Program-made: the position numbers and the translations under genes
The notes under the pieces: model-generated
Seen by the model: the letters and a program-made list of their open reading frames with translations, nothing else
Databases searched by the model: none
Told to the model about the DNA's origin: nothing
Part shown: in pieces, positions 56,936 to 64,000 of the stretch
Layout of the letters: every line of letters starts with the position of its first letter
How positions within the stretch are numbered: position 1 is the first letter of the stretch
NCBI RefSeq assembly: GCF_008831285.2
Contig: NC_045151.1
Location: forward strand, 7,517,682-7,581,681
Origin: Nymphaea colorata
Taxonomy: Eukaryota; Streptophyta; Magnoliopsida; Nymphaeales; Nymphaeaceae
Direction of reading: 5' to 3'
DNA length: 64,000 nucleotides

Positions 56936-57343
56936 TTTTATGCTCACATACAGGAAGTCAGACCAGTGGAAGATCATTAGGTATTCAGATTCTGACTTTG
57001 CTGGGTGCCAAGATAATGGCATTCAATCAGGTTTTGTGATTGCAGAATTTTGTCACGAGGCTGCGCATTATGTATGGTATAGAAATACCACTAAGGTTGT
57101 TGTGTGACAATAATTCAGCAGTCATGTACTCTTATAACAGCCACAGTTTGTCAAAGTCGAAGCACATCGACATTAAGTTTTTGGACTGTTAAAGAGGGGA
57201 TACAAAATGGTCAGGTGTCTTTAGAGTATATTAGGACAAACTCTATGATTGCAGATCCGCTTAGCAAGGGTTTAACACATAAGGTCTTTCACGAACATGT
57301 TGTTCATATGGGGGTGTTATCCTTGGATGATGTGCTGGTTTAG
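56936..57343 (+). pseudogene. Copia-4 RNase H and polyprotein end
   Basis: YSDSDFAGCQDN near 56982-57015 starts the domain. The middle is rearranged near 57060-57110. KHIDIKF near 57163 and EYIRTNSMIADPLSKGL near 57215-57270 complete it, with a stop at 57343. About 390 bp of non-coding DNA then lead to the 3' LTR. Confidence 0.75.
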
Positions 57344-57735
57344 TGGGAGTTTGTATTTTGTTTGCTCTTATGTATGGACACATATTCAGTTTTCTGCAGA
57401 ATAAAGTTTAAAGTTCTTTGGTTCCATTCTGTGTTTATGTTTTGATCTCCATAAGGTTTTAAAGTTGGACCAGTTGAGAATAGACATGTTGTAATCACAT
57501 TACATGTAATTCTCATGCTATACATTCATATCAGATCTATGTCATTGATTATGTTAACATTTGTGATTATTGAAGGTTTAGCTAATTTTATTATAGCGAA
57601 AGCCGCTTTGGTTTTGTATTGATATGGTCATGGACGAGATTGGTGAAATGACGTTTATAAGATAGCAATTATGAGCTCCTAAGGTTTTATGTAATGTCTG
57701 AATGTATTAAGACATATTTGGCCCAAGTGGGAGAT

Positions 57736-58206
57736 TGTAAGATCATTTGGTGGGCCGGCATATGTCTATGAGGAATTTCAGACATTATGGCTATCTTAAC
57801 GTAAATATCCGTTTAAGTGATTGCATTTTGGGATATTACGTCATTTTAGATGGTATGGGGTAATTTTGAAATGTATAGATACCAGTACGCAATTACGAAC
57901 TCTTTGATGGGTTGAATCTGTAATTGTCCTCATTATATAATGGTAGTGGTCCCTGGGGTCGTGCGAACAGTTGCTTTTGGTTTTTCTAGGGTTTTCTCTT
58001 TCCCATCTGAGAGAGACCTCACGCGCACCGCACGTACCCTGGAAGACCCTGCTGCGATCTTCCCGTGCACCAGAACAGATGGATTCAGGTATGCTTCCGC
58101 TTCAGTTTAAGGTTTCGTTTATTTCAATGATTTAGCATGAGCATGATCCTGTTTTAGAGTATATACGTTTGGTCTTGTATATGCGATATGGGGAGAAATC
58201 CCAACA
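57736..58206 (+). repeat. Copia-4 3' LTR
   Basis: Same length as the 5' copy, with T or A at all six differing sites. It is followed directly by GTTCT. Confidence 0.95.
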
Positions 58207-58211
58207 GTTCT

Positions 58212-60890
58212 TACCATAACTATCATGCATGGGCAGCAGGGTTGGAATCCGTGTGACGAGAGTGGTTTCCAATCTTCTTCGCATCCCTTCGAGCACAAGA
58301 TTGTCCCGATGGACGGCATTAGTGGTCGAGTCGTTTTTGGTAATTGACACCCATCACATTAGTGAATATTCATATTCATTGTTAAAGCCACGTAGTTCTT
58401 CCTTCCAAGCTGATCTGAGATGGATAGAAGGAATTCTTATTGACAGTCGGTTGGATGGGTCCTTTCATGGTCTGGTCTGATTTTGCAGGTTGGGCGGGAA
58501 TCGAAAATGGCTATTGGCCTCCTATTTTTACTCTTACTCATGTCATTGCCACCTAGTGGAATTTTTCCTTTCATCGATAAGGCACGATTGCTGCCTATAC
58601 GGATGAACAATGGAAATGAAATGTTAACTATTCTTGTCAATGAATAAAGAAAGTCCTTTCTTTCTACCTACTCGATATTTCGTTCAATTTTTTTATTCCG
58701 CCTCCTACTTGATGCCGTCATTCTGATTATGGAGAATGAGGATCTCTTTGTGCCTCACCAGTATTAGTCTCTCTTACCCACTGTGGCTGACCATTCCTTC
58801 TTTTAATAGACTCTCTCATAATCAGAGGGCAGGTTGCCTCGTCAGCCTTTCTTGGTTCTCTCTTCGTAGTTATTAAGGGAGGCAAGATGCCAAACTCTTT
58901 TTTGAAGAGGTAGTACTTGATGCGGAGGTTGAATTTTCCTACTGGGTGGATGGCATTTAAAGACATTCATAGCCTTCGTCTCTTTCCAAGAGATGTTTCA
59001 CGTTTTCAATCCCTTGTTTGTTCTTTCTCATTTTTCCAAATCTCCTTTATGTTCTTTCTTTATCGGGGGAGGCATACTTGATCTTTCTTACCAAGAAATA
59101 ATATGTTCACCTGAGCGTTGTTGCTCAAGTCCATAAAGAAGGGTGTCATGAGTAGGTTCTGTACTGGTCTTGCAAAACAGTGCAAAACGATCCCGAGTTG
59201 CAGTGAGATTCTTGTCCTTTTTTCCGAGTGGAGGAGCAAGGACATTCTATCGGGAGAAGGCGATCGACTAGCTTTGCCTCATTTGTTTTCTTCAGTTTAA
59301 TCATAGCAGGGAAGTTCATCTGCAACCCAACTAGACAAGCTATGCTTTCATAACTTGACTCCACTGGGCAACAGTTGTCTTTTCTACCCGCCTTTCCCCT
59401 ATAATCAAGCATAATAGATGGAACTTGACAGCCTAGCAACAAAAAGATCGATCCATGCATATATCTCTATATAGGAGGAGACAGGGGTCTGTCAAAGACA
59501 TAGGCATCATCATAGGCTTCATAGTGGTGAGGCAAAGGTTAATCCCACAAGGGTTTCAGTTGATCCAATAGTAGATTCTCTAGAAACGTATCTTCTTCTG
59601 GTAACAGCTAGATGCTAGCAAGAGAACTTGCATTGAAAGAAGTAGTTTATCCAATTGAGGCACACGTTGAAGAACCAACACGAGCTTCCATGGCTCCGAA
59701 AGCAAATCCAATTGGGAGTTCATTCAAGCGTTCGAGACGCACCGAGTAGCAGAACCCAGAGCAGAGAAAGCAGTAGCTGGTAGCATACGCAAACTTTATC
59801 TGATTGATCTAGTTTTCCATGGTTCCATAGTGCCTTCATGATACTTCTCTGAACACAAGGGCCATGGAGCATGCCAACTAGGGAACCAGTAGCAAAGATC
59901 AAATTTGGCGGTGGATAATCTGTGGGGCTAGGGATTGGAAAGAAAGAGGAAGCACAAAATCCACTGGCTCTAGTGGTCTCTGAAGCCATTCGTATATGCC
60001 CCCAGCCATGAATCGTTCTGCTTGCTAGAAGTGAGTAAACTCACTCAGCTGCCTACGCTCCTACTTTCTCTGCCACCTTCTAAACCTCTGGCTCTGTGCT
60101 CTTTTCCCCCATGAGATTGGGAGACATATCAGCTTTCAGGATATGGAACTGGGTATGGATTTGCTCTTGTTCAGATGCTGATCCCGCTCCTCCCGTCTTC
60201 CGCCCTGACTTTCTACGCCCCACTGGGGCTTCGGGGCTTCGGCTGTGGAGAGATTGGGCGAAGAAAGTCTTCGCACATAGAGCCCCTCGTTCCTTCCATT
60301 GGGAGAGGTTGTAGCTAGGGAATCGTCGGATAGCCGACCTCTGATCCTGCTACTGAAACGAACGAGAGAGATCAAGCATTACATTAGTCAGGTATTGGGC
60401 ACTGACATCTAAGGATTGGGTGGTGCGGGTAGACCGGAACCAACATTCAAGAAAGAAAGCTGGTTTCAAGATCCACTCCCCATATACTCTCTCATCACTA
60501 TCCCTACTCGTGAGCCTCATTCATTTCATAATCCTTCTAGACAACACTGTGAAAGCTTACTAACCATCAAAGGCAGAAAGGAGAAGTCATGGGAAAGATG
60601 AAAAGTGTATCCTTTTCCTCATACTACAGTATGGTTCTATCAGTCCAGTGGAGCAGTAGCAAGAAAAGCTTCATCGATTTCGGGAAGGAAGGACAAGTCA
60701 TTCCTATTGGTCTTGGTTATTCTCTTCTTATTGGATAGGATTGGATAACTCGCTTTCTGCTAAGGCAGATGAACAAATAGATGAAGCAAATAAAGGATCC
60801 GTTATCGAAAAGCTCTAAGGAGAATCATATATAAAAGATGAAGGTGGAAAAAGGAAACTTGTTTTTCAAGAAAAGAAGGGGAAAACCGTT
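58212..60890. other. Unique DNA, possibly mitochondrial in origin (right half)
   Basis: Sequence style (AAAGAAAGTCCTTTCTTTCT near 58647, GGGAGAAGGCGATCGACTAG near 59250, CCCCACTGGGGCTTCGGGGC near 60220) is reminiscent of plant mitochondrial intergenic DNA. There are no nuclear transposon domains. Open frames are short and none was recognised. Joined to the left half by removing Copia-4. Confidence 0.35.
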
Positions 60891-60965
60891 AGGGCTCCTT
60901 CAGTTCATTAATGGTGTAACGATTGGTGTTTGGGGCAGGTTATCTAGAGTGAGTGAGTGAAGGAT

Positions 60966-61100
60966 GACTCTGATTATCTAGAGTCACCCGGCCATCTAAC
61001 CAAGGTCATCCAACGATGACTCTGGTTAAATGATGAAAATGCCCAAGTTAGATGGGATAGTGCTTATTAGTTGGCTGGGTGACTCTAAAAGGATAGAGTC
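60966..61100. repeat. Inverted repeat, possible MITE piece
   Basis: A 28-bp arm (GACTCT...CTAGAGTCACCCGGCC) at 60966-60993 is repeated inverted at 61073-61100 (GGCTGGGTGACTCTAAAAGGATAGAGTC). The surrounding GGTGTTTGGGGCAGGTTATC is MITE-like, but outer ends and target duplication were not found. Confidence 0.5.
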
Positions 61101-61124
61101 ACCATGCAATTTTTCATACTAATG

Positions 61125-61470
61125 CTATATTCCTATGTATGATATAATTATTATGGTAATATTATATAAGTACATAATATATAAGTATATATAATATATA
61201 CTATATAATATATAATTGATATATAATGGCCTTTTAGGTCATTATACACGTGCATGTTATATATATACAGTATAGATATAGTATAATATAAGATATCATA
61301 TATACTATACAATATACATATATACGTATGTATTACATTATAATATTATATATATGTATATGTGTATATACATATACAATTGTACGTTTTATATTGGATA
61401 TACAAATAATACAGTGTATATGTATTATGTAATATTTTACATGTTTATGTTATATACAATGTTCTTATAT
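61125..61470. repeat. AT-rich TATA low-complexity tract
   Basis: Irregular runs of TATAT/ATACATAT over about 340 bp with no coding sequence. It may be degenerate microsatellite. Confidence 0.8.
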
Positions 61471-61479
61471 GTCTATTCA

Positions 61480-64000
61480 TATTCTTTTAGGTGGCCCTGA
61501 AGCAAGCTCCAGCCTATTGGACCCTCGTTTGTGGATATTTTTAGGACTTCTACAATTATTGATTATATATGAATGCTTGCCCCAACAGTACTATTGCCCG
61601 GGCCCAAGGTCCGTGTTTATTTTGTACATTTTATTTTTTGCTCAATAAAGATTGAGGAGTTCTTACCTTCGGCAGACTTGCATCAGATAATATATGGATG
61701 CACTGTATAATTATGGAATACAATCCGAAATTCATTAGCTTCAGCATTTAGGACAGGGTTAAACCAAATATAACCTGTTTAAAGATGTCGCAGAAGTAGG
61801 TTGTGATAGGTAGGATCCGGGCGTGGGTGCATTAGCTGTGTTTCTTTCTCATATACGGTAAATTTACAAGGGCAGGAATTGAGAAATGTATTACACATTT
61901 ATATAAAATTAGGTATATAAAAGCTTTGGCATAAGTAACGTTTTCTTTGGTCTCACAATGTCTCTGTGCAGGATTATACTACTGAATGGAACCCCCTTCT
62001 CTCTCTATTTGTTTCTAATAAGTTTTATACTTTCAAAGAAAACATTTTGCTTAGAAAGATGAGAAAGGGGGTAAATGCATAGTCAGTTAATTTGTTAGTG
62101 AATTGGATCGCATGCTTAGAATGTGTTACTTGTCATCTCCCATGCATGAGCTCAAAATTGTTAAATACATGTCACATTTTGTTATTTGACATATTATATT
62201 ATAGAGATGGGACTTGAAACTCCATGAACTATGTACCACAACTACAACGATCACATCCTTAGATCAACTCTTCATTGTGACATTAAATTGATAATGCTTT
62301 GATTAGAAAATTACAAGAAGTGGATGACATGAGTGCCATCATTCAGCAGCAGGAATTGTTGTGACAAGGACTTGTTAGTAGCTCCATTTATTATATATCC
62401 ATTAGATGAATGAACTTTTGATTGTGCTTGCATTTATTGACTTGTTGGTCCGCTTCTACTTTTCTTCCCTCTTTCTTTTTCATTTTTAATTTAAGTTTTT
62501 TCAATCGACAACTCAACATAGTGTTAGGGAATTGAGTGCACTAGAGTGAAAAGGTAACCTTACTGATTGAACAATTATTCTGATAGAAAATTATCTTATA
62601 GGTTTTTTAGTATTATTGAAAAAAGGTAGGTGTGATTTGACAATATTGAAATGTTCAGGTATGGTTTAAAACAGGGTAGCTTTTTGTGCTTTTCAAATTT
62701 ATTATTATGATTTAAGTAAAGTTGAAGGCAAATCCACTCATAAGTCTCCTCCCAACAGACATTAAGCTGCTAATATGTCGGCTGTTTAAAGAGTGAGCTT
62801 AGAGATAACTAATTTACCATAAAGTCTTTAGTAAAATGTAGCCTTGTGAAGACAACATTGCAAAGTGAAGGTGATAGGCCTTTCATGAAAATCCAATGTG
62901 TAATGAGATGTTGCCTATTAACTTTGATAACTTTCTGAAATATAATTTGACATATTTGATTCTCTTGCGTTTCCTTTATATTTTTATTTGGTGTAGGCAT
63001 TGTGCATTTATTATGTGATCTTGTCATCTAAACCTACTTCAATTGGTTTATCCAAATGAAAATGGATTGTGCCTGTAGTGCTTCACATTTCATAGACACC
63101 CCATGTTATCTCAAATCCAAATCCAAAACTCAAGTACTCAACTACCATGAAAACAAAATTTGGAAGCCAAGACATAAATGAAAAAAGAAAAGGAAAAGAA
63201 AACCTATCTATTTAGGTCTTTCTATTTTCTATTTCAAAGCCAGCATCGTCTTTAATTGTTTTTTCCTTTTGGGTGTCCTCAGAATTTATCCCCATAAAGG
63301 AAAAAAAGAAAAAGAAAAAGGAGGTACTTATAAACACAGGTTTGCACCATGCAGAGTCTCTGGTGCATGTCATGTGTTCCCATTTGTCATGCATAAGGGC
63401 ATGTGTACAGGTGCTATGTCATGTGCTTATAACCAGTTTCTCTTGCTTAACCAGTTTCACCTGCTGTGATCCATCATGCTTATGCACCAGTCAACAAATG
63501 GTGCATTCCACTTGATGTTATAAAAATAAAATATAGGGTTGATTTCATTAAACTAATTACTAATTGCACCAAACTTCCGTGGTGTATAAGAGTCTATATT
63601 TGTTTCCGAAGGTTTGGAAAAAGGTTCAAGTTTCATCGTCTTTAAGTTATTTAAATATTCCCAGGGGTATGTCGTACATAAGTAAAAACTTATTTGTGTA
63701 ACTGTCTAAGCACTAAGAGTAAATTAGCTTGTTATTTCTTCTTTTTCTAATGAAATCATGGATTTTGTTGCTAGCATAGGCAGCATTTACTTGTTATATT
63801 GTTATGTTTATGCAATTCATGCTCATGGGGAGAAAATTTTCCTATGTCTAAATTTTTTATTGTTTCTTTTCAGTGTTTAAAATTTTTAGCGAATATCTAA
63901 TATTTAAAAGTTAAATGTGCTATCCTTACGTATGTTTGAACACAACTAATATGGGTTACATTATGTTTCACAATGTTGCCTGTGAGTCTTGAATATTGAC
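61480..64000. other. Intergenic or intronic, nothing recognised
   Basis: AT-rich unique sequence. No open frame of more than about 80 codons, no splice-consistent coding exon and no element ends were found on either strand. Confidence 0.4.

Larger units (their letters stand above)
52208..58206 (+). mobile_element. Copia-4: young, defective Ty1/copia element
   Basis: Two 471-bp LTRs (52208-52678, 57736-58206) differ at six positions, with a perfect 5-bp target duplication GTTCT (52203-52207, 58207-58211). A primer site TGGTATCAGAGCC begins at 52681 and a purine tract (AAGTGGGAGA) precedes the 3' LTR. Between primer site and gag lie about 2 kb of GC-rich and tandemly repeated non-coding DNA. 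The gag N terminus is not recognisable and the integrase core is deleted. It was probably mobilised by enzymes of a related copy. Confidence 0.92.

Noticed and set aside
58212-60890. tRNA or known mitochondrial genes in the mitochondrial-like block
   Set aside because: I looked for cloverleaf-like cores and familiar protein stretches by eye and recognised none.
1-64000. CRISPR arrays, bacterial operons, ribosome-binding sites, replication origins
   Set aside because: The DNA is a plant nuclear sequence; the repeats seen are LTRs, MITEs, microsatellites or a minisatellite without CRISPR-like regular spacers.
61480-64000. Exons of a neighbouring gene on the right edge
   Set aside because: No frame showed a domain or convincing splice borders.

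Overview
The window is nuclear DNA of a seed plant, most likely an angiosperm. Four things point to this: a plant NF-YA transcription-factor gene with GT-AG introns, plant-type Ty1/copia and Ty3/gypsy LTR retrotransposons with initiator-Met-tRNA-like primer sites, an L1-type LINE, and several MITEs. The species cannot be told from the sequence. Long, transposon-filled introns would suit a large or early-diverging angiosperm genome, but that is only a guess.

Bases 1-33,100 (minus strand) hold one host gene, an NF-YA (CCAAT-binding factor subunit A). It was assembled here from a 5'UTR exon (donor at 32952) and coding exons at 30990-31097 (start codon 31026-31024), 21569-21717, 1806-1877 and 1537-1701. 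The exons join in phase into 141 residues that end inside the conserved core. The last exon, with the DNA-binding half, lies beyond base 1. Intron sizes are about 1.9 kb, 9.3 kb, 19.7 kb and more than 1.5 kb. The two large introns are filled with retroelements in several nested layers.

Intron 3 (1878-21568) carries decayed minus-strand copia pieces, then a minus-strand LINE (about 8345-20040) split by a complete but dead copia (Copia-1, 8687-15824, + strand). Copia-1 is itself split by an internally deleted copia in the other orientation (Copia-2, about 12095-14994). A plus-strand copia fragment follows at 20055-21162. Intron 2 (21718-30989) carries two hairpin MITEs among CT/TA microsatellites, a local tandem duplication, copia remnants, and two small Mutator-like elements with shared ends and 9-10 bp target duplications.

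Bases 33,400-50,500 are intergenic. They contain a Tourist-like MITE (34067-34537), a 2.8-kb near-perfect palindrome (35313-38104), and an 11.5-kb minus-strand Ty3/gypsy element with about 3-kb LTRs (36800-48272). The gypsy element landed in the primer-binding site of a second, plus-strand copy of its own family, whose gag resumes at 48273.

Bases 50,500-60,900 look like one block of foreign-style unique DNA, possibly of mitochondrial origin. It is interrupted by a young copia (Copia-4, 52208-58206) with 471-bp LTRs that differ at six sites and a perfect 5-bp target duplication. Its leader is unusual: a GC-rich stretch followed by a minisatellite built on ACCGGTTC. Bases 60,900-64,000 hold a small hairpin, an AT-rich tract and no recognisable gene.

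Every retroelement coding region I could read carries stops, frameshifts or deletions. NF-YA is the only host gene I can support.
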